A DNA stretch of 64,000 bases, taken from positions 23,024,761 through 23,088,760 of the forward strand of contig CP154957.1 in assembly GCA_039621445.1 (NCBI GenBank), given 5' to 3'. Shown in pieces: positions 44,926 through 55,899 of the stretch. Under the pieces are notes generated by a model. The model saw nothing but the letters and a program-made list of their open reading frames with translations. It was not told the origin of the DNA and ran no database searches. A program made the translations under genes and the position numbers. Position 1 is the first letter of the stretch, and each line of letters opens with the position of its first letter. This DNA is from Euglena gracilis (Eukaryota; Euglenida; Euglenophyceae; Euglenales).

Positions 44926-47631
44926 CGCACAGCGCATGCATGCTATGGAATGACCGCCAAATTGTCTAATTGAAAAACGTTAAGAAGGGTGGAGGGGAGG
45001 GTCAATGAGAAGTCCTCTGCCTGCAGGGTGCAGCAGCGTTGAGCGCCACCTTTCCAGACCTTCCAATGCTGGGCTGCCTGGACGCCACCTGCAATGGTCT
45101 GGGAGACGCCGGGTTGGAGCACCTCCTGGGCACCTTGCCTCCATCCTGTACAGAGCTCCGGCTGTCCGACAACAACATCCGCGACGCTGGTGCAGGTGTG
45201 GGCGTGTGGGTCACGGGAGGTCATGTTGGTGTGGTTAGATTCTTGGTTGGCCGTCGGTCACAGCAACCTGAATTGCAACCGAAGGTCACAAAAGACAGAA
45301 GTTATCTTCCTTCGCCATTTGAAGGAAGAGGGTCGGGGTCAGGATCCTCATGCAAACAGTTGGATCTTATCTCCATGACCTCATTTTATTGGCCTTTCAA
45401 ACAGCTGCCCAACTGGGGTTGAGTGAGGTGCTTTTGGCAATTCACTCTGGTCCCCCAAATGTATTAACCCAAGTTGAGTGGCTTGTCGCGGCAGCTGCTC
45501 GCTAACTCCACGTCAATTCTAAATTCTGGACCTGTTGTTTTTTGGGGGGGGGCAATTGTCACGTCACCCCTCCTGTCTGCACCTGGTATGCGCAGAAGTT
45601 TCTTCTTGTTCTCCCCAAGGGCAATTGCCATGTGATAAATTGGCCAGAGGGATTGGTTTGAGCGATTTCAGGCAGGCAAAAAAATTCGGGTCACCCAATT
45701 CTTTCCAGGCCATTTTCAGTCTATGTGCATTTTTATGGGATGAGTTTCCCGCTGCAAAAGTGATGGCACGGTCATGTTACACTCTGATTTGAAGTTCCTT
45801 AAGCTTTTGGGATTCTGGGAAAACTTTGGATGTGTCCATTGAAGTTTTTTTTTCTGGATTCTTTTTGTTTCTTTTTAGTGCAACAAGGCAAACCCTCCCC
45901 CCAAATAATACCCCCCCCCCCGGGTCCGACTTCGGCGACCGAGTTAATACCCCCCCCCCCAATCTCAGGCCGACAACCCAGATTTTGACCTGAAAACATA
46001 GGTAAAAATCACATTCTCTGACAACAAAATATCATTTTTCTGGACCTTCCAAACAATGCTAAATTTCAAGAGAAAGTACAAAAGTGACCCCAAAGGGGGG
46101 GTTTTAAGTGCTATTTTGGTCCTGCGGGACGTCGAAAAAATTCGCAAAATTTTGGGGTGCTATTATCCCCCCAAATAATCCCCCCCCCCTCGGGCCAGGA
46201 TTTCGGGCAAAAAAAATAACACCCCGGGGTATTATTTGGGAGGGGGGTTTATAATTTCGGCAGCCAAACGTGGAGTTTTATATTGGTATTATTTAAGCAT
46301 CCCCCCTCATTTGCATTTTGTGTGTGTTTTTGTGTTTCAAGTTTCATTCACTCAAATGTCTTTTGTCTTTGTTAAATGTTCCGTAGTCTGCTGGCATCAT
46401 CAGACCACCAATTCATGAAACGAACAACAGCAAAAGCACAGGACCATAGAGGCAGAGTGGTGTGGAAGGATTTTGAGTGCCCTTTCCTCAGGTTGTCTGG
46501 CCCAGGCTTTGAAGGTGATGAGCAGGATGGATATTTTGGATTTGAGTGTGAACGACATCGGACCAACCGGGGCGATGGAGCTGGCCATGGGCCTGTCACA
46601 ATGCACGGCATTGCGGTGTCTGGACCTCAATATGAACCAGACCCAGGGCGTTGCTCAAGCCGGAGCAGACCACTCAGTCTTTCCTCACACTGAATAAGCT
46701 GTTCAACCTGAAGGGTCCACATGGTGCTGCAGCGATTAAGTTTTTTTTTCCAATCTGAAGGTTCAGAAATGCCCAAAGTTCCCAAAAATGGGTTTCCAGC
46801 TCAAGTTTTGGGCTCCGAAAATTCTGTGCAAACTGGTGAGGGACCCGCTTTTGGCAAATTTGGCGGCCAAAAATTGGTCCCCACTTCCAAGATTACCCAC
46901 TGGTCAACTTCATTCCTGCCGGATCCCGTCTGAATGGTTCGGAAATTGGTGGTTTTGGGGGTTTTCGAAGAAAAAAGTGGTCAGCTCTTCTAAGCCCCCC
47001 CCCCCCCAGACCCCAGAGTCACTTGGTGACACCCTGACCAGATCGGCGCAAATGGCTTGCTCTGTGTCGTTGATGGGCTGAAGAAGTGCTCCCTATTGGA
47101 GGACAGGGTCGACCTTGTGATGTCTGATACCACTCCAATCCTGTGGGTTTCCTGTATTTTGGTGCACCAACACCCTCCCCGACGCTTTTGATCGCACGCC
47201 GAATGGTGCGACAGCGACAGCTCTCCGTGAACGTTGGGGCAATGCGGGTTCACAGTCCGTGCCGGCCGCCCCTGTGCCCGACGCTGCTGCTGCGCAGCAA
47301 CTGGGTCGCCAGCTGGGCGGTGCCGCCGCTCGCCGCCGCCCTCCCCGCCCTCCCCGCCCTGCGGCGGCTGGCCCTGGCCAGCAACAACCTGCCCGCCGAG
47401 GCCGCCGCCCCGCTGGCCGCCGCGCTGCCAGTCTGCCCCACCCTGACGGAGCTGGACGTCGCCAACAATGCCCTTGGCCGGGAGGGGGCGCTGGCCCTCG
47501 CGGAGGCCGCCGTGGGCTGCTCAGCGCTGCGGTGCCTGCGGCTGGCCGGGAACCTCACAGGCGCCGCCAGCGCAACCGTCCACGCCGCCCAAGTGACAGC
47601 TGGCAAAATTTTCCCCATCTCACAATTTTGA
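43362..47631 (+). CDS. Leucine-rich-repeat protein (RI/NLRC3-like repeats)
   Basis: Exons 43362-43497, 44427-44495, 44648-44746, 45025-45195, 46492-46640, 47042-47100 and 47280-47631 join in frame to 344 codons plus stop; upstream exons are likely. Repeats of about 28 residues follow the ribonuclease-inhibitor pattern: LRELSLRGD, LEALDLSRN, LRSLIIASNVLGPEGAAAL, GCLDATCNGLGDAGLEHLL, ELRLSDNNIRDAGAGCLAQAL, ILDLSVNDIGPTGAMELAM, CLDLNMNQIGANGLL, LLETLLLRSN, RRLALASNNLPAEAAAPLA, ELDVANNALGREGALALAE and CLRLAGN. Intron 45196-46491 is GT-AG. The others (43498-44426, 44496-44647, 44747-45024, 46641-47041, 47101-47279) fit the nonconventional rule; 44496-44647 is the weakest because it lengthens one repeat. 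The fold is probably a protein-binding horseshoe; the partner is unknown. The true 3' end may lie past 47631. Confidence 0.8.
44750..45019. mobile_element. Nonconventional intron of the LRR gene with CAGAGGA inverted ends
   Basis: Ends CAGAGGAATTTTTCATC and, reverse-complemented, CAGAGGACTTCTCATTG agree at most positions. Splicing 44747-45024 joins one repeat perfectly as NVLGPEGAAALSATFPDLP. The interior is largely a (GT)n tract at about 44838-44930. Confidence 0.8.
44838..44930. repeat. (GT)n microsatellite
   Basis: An almost pure GT run ends in a CGCGCG stretch, inside a nonconventional intron of the LRR gene. Confidence 0.95.
45212..45520. repeat. Degenerate foldback element in the GT-AG intron of the LRR gene
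   Basis: It starts GTCACGGGAGGTCATG, like the elements at 22311 and 39224. It retains the leader ATCCTCATGCAAACAGTT and a weak hairpin (CCCAACTGGGGTTGAG against TTAACCCAAGTTGAGTGGC). It is more diverged than the other copies. Confidence 0.6.
46644..47036. mobile_element. Nonconventional intron element of the LRR gene with 7/8 duplication
   Basis: Ends CAGGGCGTTGCTCAAG and, reverse-complemented, CAGGGTGTCACCAAG are similar. The flanks are ACCAGACC (46636-46643) and ACCAGATC (47037-47044). Splicing 46641-47041 yields LDLNMNQIGANGLL, a textbook LRR consensus. Confidence 0.85.
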
Positions 47632-48700
47632 GGATTATCAGGGGAAAGGAGGTTCGTCTTTGACTTGCCGCCACTCTATCTTTCCTGCTTCAAATTTGTA
47701 ATGGATTGTGAGGTTGGCCCTGCCTCTGAATGTTGAGACAATCTGGTTTTTGGATTTTGATCAAGTCAGAAATGGCACTCTGTGGATGCAGTACGCTGGT
47801 GCAGACACCGACCACTTGCACAGATATGCAGGTGGTTGGTTTGCACAAATCACACATCATTTCATAATTTTGTGTCGCATGAACGTTCCGATTCGCATAT
47901 GCACACTCGCACACAGTTCGGTGAACACACATTTCGGTCCATTGAAAGAGGCAGAGTTCCAGAGAGGTTTTTCTCACGCCACACTCATCGGTGTCAATTT
48001 AATCTTTGAGTTCCTGCAATCAACACCAGCCTGCCACTTTTTATCGTTGTGAATCCTCTTGACCTTGTCCGCATTCTCAAAAGCATTGATTCAGACTCGG
48101 ACGATGACAGCAGTTGCTGAGCTATCAGTCGCAATCAAAGTTTTTTTGCAGGGATTTTCTTTAACAGGGGAAGGACTTGCACGGTGCTCCTGTTGGACTC
48201 CCCAGGACAGATCACAGGCATCTTTCTGAAATTGATCTGGTCAGGTGCATCCTTGAGCATGTTTCCCACCAGAAAACCACCAAAACCACCAAAAAAAGTT
48301 GTCCAAGTCGGGCCAGAGTTTTTTTTAAAATTCTTCCATCAAGCCCCCTGTGCTCTTGGGGTTTTGGGGGGGGTTCAGGTCAGCGGGCTCGCGCGGTTGG
48401 ATCGCATATGGTGGCTAGCGGCTTTTTCATTTTCATGAATACACCTTGGGGTCTGCGCTTTCCCCCCGTGTGACACCTTGCCTTGCCATCACGCCCGATT
48501 TTTTTTTGAAGCGTTGGATGGGGAGGTCCTGGTGCAGTCCTGCTTTCCTTGCCAGCTGTTCTGCTCTGGTTGTGTTTGGTGCGCGCGGGGGTGCCTCTTA
48601 CTGCCCCCTGCCTCTTTCTACCGGAGCTGGCTGACTCCTATATCTCTTCCCTTCGACCCCAAGAATTTCAATGCTACGCGTTAAGCCGGCCTTATTTTCG
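47632..48700. other. No confident gene; possible LRR 3' region
   Basis: A short open stretch ends LVRILKSIDSDSDDDSSC at about 48116, which could be a final acidic exon of the LRR gene. No splice partner is established. The remaining sequence shows nothing I can assign. Confidence 0.35.
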
Positions 48701-50355
48701 GGAGTTTTGCAACGACACCTCGGGCTCCGCCCTTTGCCCTTGTGAGGCCATGCCCTGCTCGCCGGCGGTGTTGTGCGGATTGGTCCTTTGCGCTGGGCTA
48801 GGAGTCCCTGCTTAGTGCCTTTTTCGCCGGAGTTGGCCGACTCTTAATTTGCCCTTCGACAACCAAGACGACAGGAACTTCAGCTCAAGAGCCTTGACAA
48901 TTAAATTTCAAAGAGTTTAGTCAATCGAATTACCCGGAAGGTGACGCTAGTGGAGAATATCAAACCAGAAGTTGCTGAAATATTCAAGACTTCAATGAGA
49001 AATGCAATTGCCAACACGAAGAAGAGCGTCGCTGAACAAAAAAACCTGGCTGCAACCACAGCTGGACGACCTGACGGCGCAGTGCAACCGTGGCGAGCCG
49101 TGGCTGTCCCTTCCCCCCCCAAAAAAAAGTTTCTGAAAACCCACCCAGTGACAGCCACAGACTTTGGCAGACAGTGGTCAGAAAAACCCGACGGACACCA
49201 AGGCAGCTGTCATGCCACAACGGCAAGGGCCATGGAGGCCCATATCCCAGTTACACCAATACCTTGTCCAAGCTGGGCCATGGAGGCCAGAACAGCAATG
49301 GCCATGGTGGCCGATGGAACAAAGGCCAGGGCGGCCAACAATACCAAGGCCAGGGTGGCCGATTCCACAAACAGATGCCCAGTGGCAGGGACAGGACAGG
49401 TCCACAACATCCCCAAACCATTTCTTCATCACACACCCCATCAGGGGCAAAGGATGGGCCCCCAGTGGCCCCCAAGATTTTCAATGGGCAAGGCGTCCCA
49501 GATCAAAGAGAAGTCAATGGGGACTGTCAAAGTTTCAAGAGGGCCAGTGGAGCCAACATCAAGAAGGCCAGTGGGGCCAGAATTATCATCAAGGCCACTG
49601 GGGCCAACATCATTGTCATCAAGGCCATTGGGCCCATTACCAACATTTTCAAGGCCACTGGGGCCATCGAATATCAGAAGGGGAACAACCCCAGAAGCTA
49701 AAAGGCTGTCCCCCAGCAGGGGATTTCAATATACTATCCCAGTGGCAAGGCCGAGGAGGATGCCCCAGAAGGGGCTGTGGAGGACAAGGGGGCAACCCCC
49801 CCCTCAAGTTCATTATTCAGTGCCCATGGCAGGGGCAAGCCAAAACAAGGGTGAGACCCAAAAAGGGGCCCCTATGGTATGTCATTTGACAACAGCAATG
49901 ACAAAGTGGAGGATCAGAGAGCCTGTGAGAAGAGCATGCACCCCCCCCAGCATCCCTCACAAAATGTTCAATCCCCAGGGGCAGTGGGGGTGCAATGTCC
50001 AACACCCCCAACCCAGCCCCCAGAAAATCACCTAATTGGGGTAATAAATTCCATGGAGGAAAAATGGGGAGACACCCCCCTACACCAGAGACTCCAAAAA
50101 AAGTCTGAAATGGTGGCGGAGAAATGCCCCCCCTTCAACCTGCCAGCTGATCAAAAATGGCATACAACCCCACTGGTTAACACCACCAAAATTGTTTACC
50201 CACCAAAAGCCCAGAGCCAACTTGGACCTGAACCAGGCAGAAAAAATTCTGCTGGATTACGAAAAAAAATGGGTCAATAAAACGAGTTTGGGATTCAAAA
50301 ACCCAGCATTTAATACCATGGTTTCTAATTTCTAAACCAGAAGGGGGAACAACCA

Positions 50356-50711
50356 AATTACCAAATCTCTGAATTAGGCATTGCCAGAAAAAAGGGTTCA
50401 GACCAAAATCTTAATCTGGGAATTCTGTGTTTCATTCTGTATTTCAGTGGCAGCCTATGGCAAACAGTGTATCAGTTTGCTTGGACTTCATTGGCATTGG
50501 CAAACATCTTCAAGATTTGTTCCCCTGCTGTGCAAAAGATTTTGAAAACTCCAGTGATGCAGTGGGAAAATGCCAGTGGAAAAGCCCAAGTTGGCAGTAG
50601 GAGACTGTCCAGCATTGCACATTACAGGTTGGCCTGGGCAAGAAGTTGGTCACCCCAAGTGTCATTGGACAAGGGCTGTCACAACACACTGAGCCGAGGA
50701 CCCACCCGCAT
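50356..50711 (+). repeat. Direct repeat, copy 1 (about 345 bp)
   Basis: It matches 51310-51651 almost exactly, apart from a 12 nt insertion near 50430. It starts AAATCTCTGAATTAGGCATT and ends ACCCACCCGCATA. It sits where the element lacks its reverse transcriptase. Confidence 0.9.
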
Positions 50712-51309
50712 ACAAACTGATATGAGCTTTGTCCAGTACAAACGATCCTGTTGGGCCACGAAGGGGATTGGCACTCAGATGGTGATCTGGTGGACTGTCA
50801 TTACATTGTCATTGGTGGACCACTGGCTGCAGCTGATGGCAGTACTTTGCACTGTACATTGCTGCAGATGTCATTGAAGATTGCATGTCATTGTCATTGA
50901 ACTGGAGATGGTGATGAGCCGTGAGGCACGTACAACAGAATCGAGCACCGGTGGAGCATCGAGATGAGCCGTGAGGCACGTACTGGAGAAGGAGTTGGTG
51001 GTCATTTGTTGCCCTGGGCAGCCCAGTTGTTGGCATTGCCATGGGTTGTGGGTTAACCGATAAAACCCTCTGCCGTGAAGTTTTGGCATTGATGTAATGC
51101 TGTCTGCTGGAGGTGTTCTGCGGCATTAGATGTCACGGTTTGATCGTTTTCTCCGTCTTCGTCTTCTGCGTGTTTCTGTCTCTTCTCCATGTTCTGCGAG
51201 GGGCTAAGTGGCTCGTCTGTCCGCTGTGCTGCGAATGCCTGGGCAATTGCGCAGCAATTGTTCAGGAAGGGGGGTGTGTGTGGCGGACAGCCTTTTCAAG
51301 ATCAATCTC

Positions 51310-51651
51310 CAGAAATCTCTGAATTAGGCATTGCCAGAAAAAAGGGTTCAGACCAAAATCTTAATCTGGGAATTCTGTATTTCAGTGGCAGCCTATGGCA
51401 AACAGTGTATCAGTTTGCTTGGACTTCATTGGCATTGGCAAACATCTTCAAGATTTGTTCCCCTGCTGTGCAAAAGATTTTGAAAACTCCAGTGATGCAG
51501 TGGGAAAATGCCAGTGGAAAAGCCCAAGTTGGCAGTAGGAGACTGTCCAGCATTGCACATTACAGGTTGGCCTGGGCAAGAAGTTGGTCACCCCAAGTGT
51601 CATTGGACAAGGGCTGTCACAACACACTGAGCCGAGGACCCACCCGCATAA
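51310..51651 (+). repeat. Direct repeat, copy 2 (about 345 bp)
   Basis: Second copy of the 50356-50711 sequence. The 598 bp between the copies contains a short direct repeat GATGAGCCGTGAGGCACGTA (about 50910 and 50963). The arrangement could be LTR-like ends of a small element or a local duplication. Confidence 0.9.
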
Positions 51652-53619
51652 TGGAAAAACAAGTAAACCCTCAAGTCAACTGGGTGCCTTCAAAAGATTG
51701 CCTGAGCAAATGGGAAATGGACAGGGGGGATTATTCTTTAGACCCCCAACTTTTTCAATGGCTAAGGCAGCATTTCCAAAAATTCATACATCTGGAAACA
51801 TATTTATTTGCCTCCCCAGGCAACAAAAAACTGCCCAATTTTGTGGCCAGGTGGCCCCACTGGGAGGCCTCAGCAACAAACGCATTACAATGTCCACTGG
51901 ACAACATGGGGATCTTTATGCAAACCCCCCTGGTCAATAATCCAAAAATTTCTTCCCAGGTATAAAATTTTTCCCCAGACCAAAGTTTTGATGGTCACCC
52001 CCTACTGGGATTCAGCCACATGGTGGCCCCAGTTAATAAAAACGAAAGATCCAGGGACCCCCTGCCTGAAAATCACCCCCTACATGGGTATGTTCACCAA
52101 TTGCAGGGGGGAACAAATGCCACCCCCCAGGTGGCCCCTGCTTTGCATGATTTGCTCAGGCAAATTTTGGAGGGGAAACAAATTCAAGTTAAAACCATTG
52201 ACGATTTCCTGGGAGAAACCCCAGTTTAAAACGTTATCAGAGTGCTTTTGCACTTCTATGGGTATTTTTGGAGAAAATGGGGGTGCCCCCCCTGAAGCCA
52301 CCACAGGTCAAGTGGCTGACGTTTTAATACAATTATTCCAATTATCCAAGGCCCAAGCCCGTAATGCATACAGTGCTATGCTTTTGATTCCTGGGTTTGG
52401 TGGGCTGAGATTCCACAACCTGTTGACCCCTTACAAGAGGCTTTCGAACCAAAATCTCGAGAAGTATGGGGCATTCTGGAATCCCCTCCCAATCCTCCTG
52501 GGGCTGTCCAAGGCCCCTATGCCCACTGATATTTGTACATTGCGCACACAACTTATTTTTTGCTCACGAAGCCTCTGTTTATACAGGTCCTCTGACTTTG
52601 CACAAGTCAAACGAACCACCAGCGTGTTGGGTAGGGCACCCTACATCAAAATTAAGCGTAAAGGGCAAAAATGTCACAAGTGGGAAAGGATTGTGTCCAT
52701 ACCCCAGTGTCCACAAATAAGCCCTTTCATTTAATGATGTGTTATGTGGCTGCCATACGTTCATTCGTCAGACCTGGGGGCCCCCTTCTTACTTCATTAA
52801 AACCCCCCTTCAGGGCCATAAGTGCAGACACCGTTGCTTCTATCACCAAGGAATTTTTGGCCAAGCAAGGGGTACCCCCCAGGTGTGGGGGACCCACTCC
52901 ACCAGAGGGGCAGGAGTTGGTTTACTTAAAAATTGGGCCTTTCTGCCCAGGAAGTTTGTGAAATTGGTCAGTGGAGGGGGGTGGAGGCTTTTACAGCCCA
53001 CTATCAACGACTTGGTGCCCAAGGTGCCCTGGAAAATGCCCTGGCCCCCCTAATTTCAGTGCATAATCTGGCATCACAAGGGCAAAGTGCGGAGCCCGAG
53101 GTGTCTCGTACTCCCTCGAGGAAAACCGACAAGGGAGGAAGGGACACCGAGGGCGAAGCACAAAGACCTGGTGAGCCCGACCCCCCCACCCGTAAAAGAA
53201 AATTTGTCTTCGAAAGCCCTCGGTCAGAAAGTGGGGGCCAGGGGGGGCAGAGGGGGGGGGCAACCCCCCGGGGCAAGAAGCCCCGTCGCCAAGTCGGCAG
53301 CATCGTCAGCCAACTCCGGCGAGGCGGCACTAAGCAGGGACTCCTAACCCAGCGCAAAGGAACAATCCACACAACACCGCCGGCGAGCAAGGCATGGCCT
53401 CACAAGGTCTTTGTGCTTCGCCCTCGGTGTCCCTTCCTCCCTTGTCGGTTTTCCTCGAGGGAGTACGATACGAAGGCCATCGCCACCACCACTTGTGGAC
53501 CTCAAAATTTTTTCTGCCCGTCGAATTCAAGGAGGAGGATTTCTACTCTGCGAGGTCAATTGGAATTATTCCCGGAATTATTGCATTTACGACGACAACC
53601 CACCACCGGACTTCCAGGA

Positions 53620-54250
53620 GACACTTCGGGCTCCGCACTCTGCCCTTGTGAGACCATGCCTTGCTCGCCGGCGGTGTTGTGGTGCTGTGTGGACCACTTG
53701 CTCAACGCTTTGGCTCGATGGGACCTGTCTCTCCTCGCCGGCTCCATCTTGCCTTTTTGTTTCGCAAGTGAGGTCCCTCCCTCCCTGGTCACGGTTTATC
53801 CCGGGACTACTGGACTGTTTGCTGCGCTTGGTTAGGAGTGAGGAGTGAGGGAGGAGTCCCTGCTTAGTGCCTTTTTTCGCCGGAGTTGGCTGATTCTGAA
53901 TTTTCCCTTCGGCATCCAGAAGAAAGGAACAGAGTCTCGAACGAAAAAGAACCAAGAGGAGAGTCAACAGAATACGAATATCTAGAAAGACACGAGCCTG
54001 ACGAGTGTCAATTGACAAGCAAACTATCAATTCCAAGTCTGACTTCAATGAACAATGCAGTGGAGAATAAATTGGAATCAAACACTCGACGTGAACCACC
54101 TGGAGCACCAGTCGCCGCAGCAGCTGGAGAACCTAGAGGTACGGACATAACGTGGCAAACCGTGGCCCTCCCTTCCCCCCAGATCCCTTCATCAAAAAAT
54201 TTCCCAGAAAAAACCCCCGCCCAGTGACTGATACATTGACATTCCATTTG
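53620..54250 (+). mobile_element. Truncated 5' end of a second DIRS-like copy
   Basis: It repeats the left-end sequence (GAGTCCCTGCTTAGTGCCTT, then GCCGGAGTTGGCTGA). It continues with the beginning of the gag-like region, comparable to 48700-49160, and then breaks off. Confidence 0.65.
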
Positions 54251-54445
54251 CTTTTCAATAGAGCCAAGAGAGGAGAAAATCTAAAGGAACCAAACAACTG
54301 GAGTAATAGAACTGCTGAATATGCATTTCCTGCATCATTGTGGCTATGAACAGCAAGATCGAGGATGGCTTCAGCCATTCACAAGTTCTTTGTGCCTCGC
54401 CCTCGGTGTCCCTTCCTCCCTGGTCGGTTTGCCTCGAGGGAGTAA

Positions 54446-55030
54446 ACCCCCCCTGAAAATAACGACGGGTCGTTATCTAACATTTCAGTTGGTGGAAAAT
54501 CCAGAGGGGGTCGTTATAAATGTGGGGTCGTTATCACAGGGGGGCTTTTCTGCCTTCCCTACCGCAGCTATGTGTGACACGCTTTCTACCATCCATCCAT
54601 CATGCCATCCACCTGGGTTCACACCCCAGTTGACGACGTTGTGAAGAAGTTTGATGAGGACGTGCAAGCGCCCTCTGTAGGATCTGCTCCTCCGCCCACC
54701 CTGACCACTCCACCAGAGGGGCAGGAGTTGTTCCATCAAAAAATAGGACCTTATGACGAAGAAGTTTGTGAAATTGGCCAGTGGAAGGAGGTGAAGGCCT
54801 TTACAATCCATTATCAACGAACTTGGTGCCCAAGGTGCCTTGGAAAATGCCCTGGCCTCATTAATTTCCGTGCACAATCAGGCCTCACAAGGGCAAAGTG
54901 AGGATCCCGAGGTGTCTCGTAAACCCCCCCTCATTTAGAACGACCCCCTCTGATAACGAATCCCCACATTTATAACGACCCATCCTGGAATTTCCATCAA
55001 AAAAAGAAATATAACGACCCATGGTTGACA
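54446..55030. mobile_element. Inverted-repeat element with GGGTCGTTAT motifs carrying a recombinase fragment
   Basis: The left end (54446-54545) has ATAACGACGGGTCGTTAT, AATCCAGAGGGGGTCGTTAT and TGTGGGGTCGTTATCACAGG. The right end (54918-55030) carries the same motifs inverted (CCCCACATTTATAACGACCC, GGAATTTCC). Between them is a 3' recombinase fragment with EEVCEIGQWKEVKAFTIHYQ and the terminal sequence of the DIRS-like family. Confidence 0.6.
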
Positions 55031-55089
55031 CAAATAGCAGAAAGCACGGGTAAGATGATGCATCTAATGTAAGAGCATCCAGGCTCTGT

Positions 55090-55800
55090 TTACTTGTTTA
55101 CTTGAAGTATGAGCGGATCGACCGCTGCTTGGACGGGGGCCTGGGAGTCACCCCATGCTTGGACAAAAATTCTTTTGTGATAAAAGCAATGTTGTCTGCA
55201 CTTATGACGCTGAAGGGGGGTTTTAATGAAATTGGAAGAGGGCCCACAGGTCTGACGAATGAACGTGTGGCAGACGCATAGCATTTCAGTTTTTCCTGTG
55301 AAACATCCAATTGGCCCTTTGTTTGATTCATCCACTGGCCCAAATGTTTTTTCCTGTGTGCGTTCCAAGCATGATTTGAATATGTTTTGTCTAAAACCTG
55401 CCAGTAAGAGATCCTTTTTTCATGTCTGCCAAATGCTGGGCTGATGTCTTTTCGCTGGGGGCTAACAGCATAATATCGTCCAGGTAGATAAAAAAAAAAT
55501 TTCCTTCCTTCCTTCCTCCTTTTTCTTACCCAAACCCTCATGAGGGTCATAAACTTTTGTGGCAGGCAGCTGATGCCGAAGCATTCAGCTTGAAACTGCA
55601 GGTCCACCCCCCACGTGCAAACATAATTTTCCAAACTGCTGTGCAGCTTTACATGAAAATGAACATCCTTGATGTCTATTTTTCCACAGAACTAACCTTT
55701 TCTTAAACATGGAAAAAGTTTCCACATTTATTCTATGTGTTACAATCTGAATTTTGGGGGGTGAAGTAGAAATTTAGCTGTGGACAGTCTGAAATTAGTC
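55090..55800 (-). pseudogene. Rearranged DIRS-like fragment: reverse transcriptase joined to recombinase
   Basis: On the minus strand, DLQFQAECFGISCLPQKFM (55620-55560) and FIYLDDIMLLAP (about 55515-55480, frame-shifted against the first) are reverse transcriptase motifs. They run directly into ATRSFVRPVGPLPISLKPPF and ISADNIAFITKEFLSKHGV of the recombinase (55300-55140). RNase H and the recombinase N-terminus are missing. Confidence 0.65.
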
Positions 55801-55899
55801 TTCCCTTTTCCTTTTCCTTTTCTCCCTCTTCTTTTTTGGAAATGATGAAATAATGCACAAATGTTTTGCCTCCCCTGGGGTGATCTGCCTGGTTGCCCC

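Larger units (their letters stand above)
48700..53680 (+). mobile_element. Degenerate DIRS-like (tyrosine recombinase) retrotransposon copy
   Basis: A gag-like Q/G-rich region (about 48950-50280) is followed by a gap where the reverse transcriptase should be. Next comes an RNase H end with YLFASPGNKKLPNF (about 51797-51850), then the linker motif VLMVTPYWDSATWWPQL. The tyrosine recombinase follows: first catalytic Arg in SLCLYRSSDFAQV (about 52570-52605), HSTRG box (about 52892-52906), and Tyr in FTAHYQRL (about 52990-53010). Frameshifts separate these parts. The left segment 48712-48850 is repeated inverted at about 53060-53110 and 53300-53400, as expected of DIRS ends and their internal complementary region. 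It is not functional. Confidence 0.75.
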
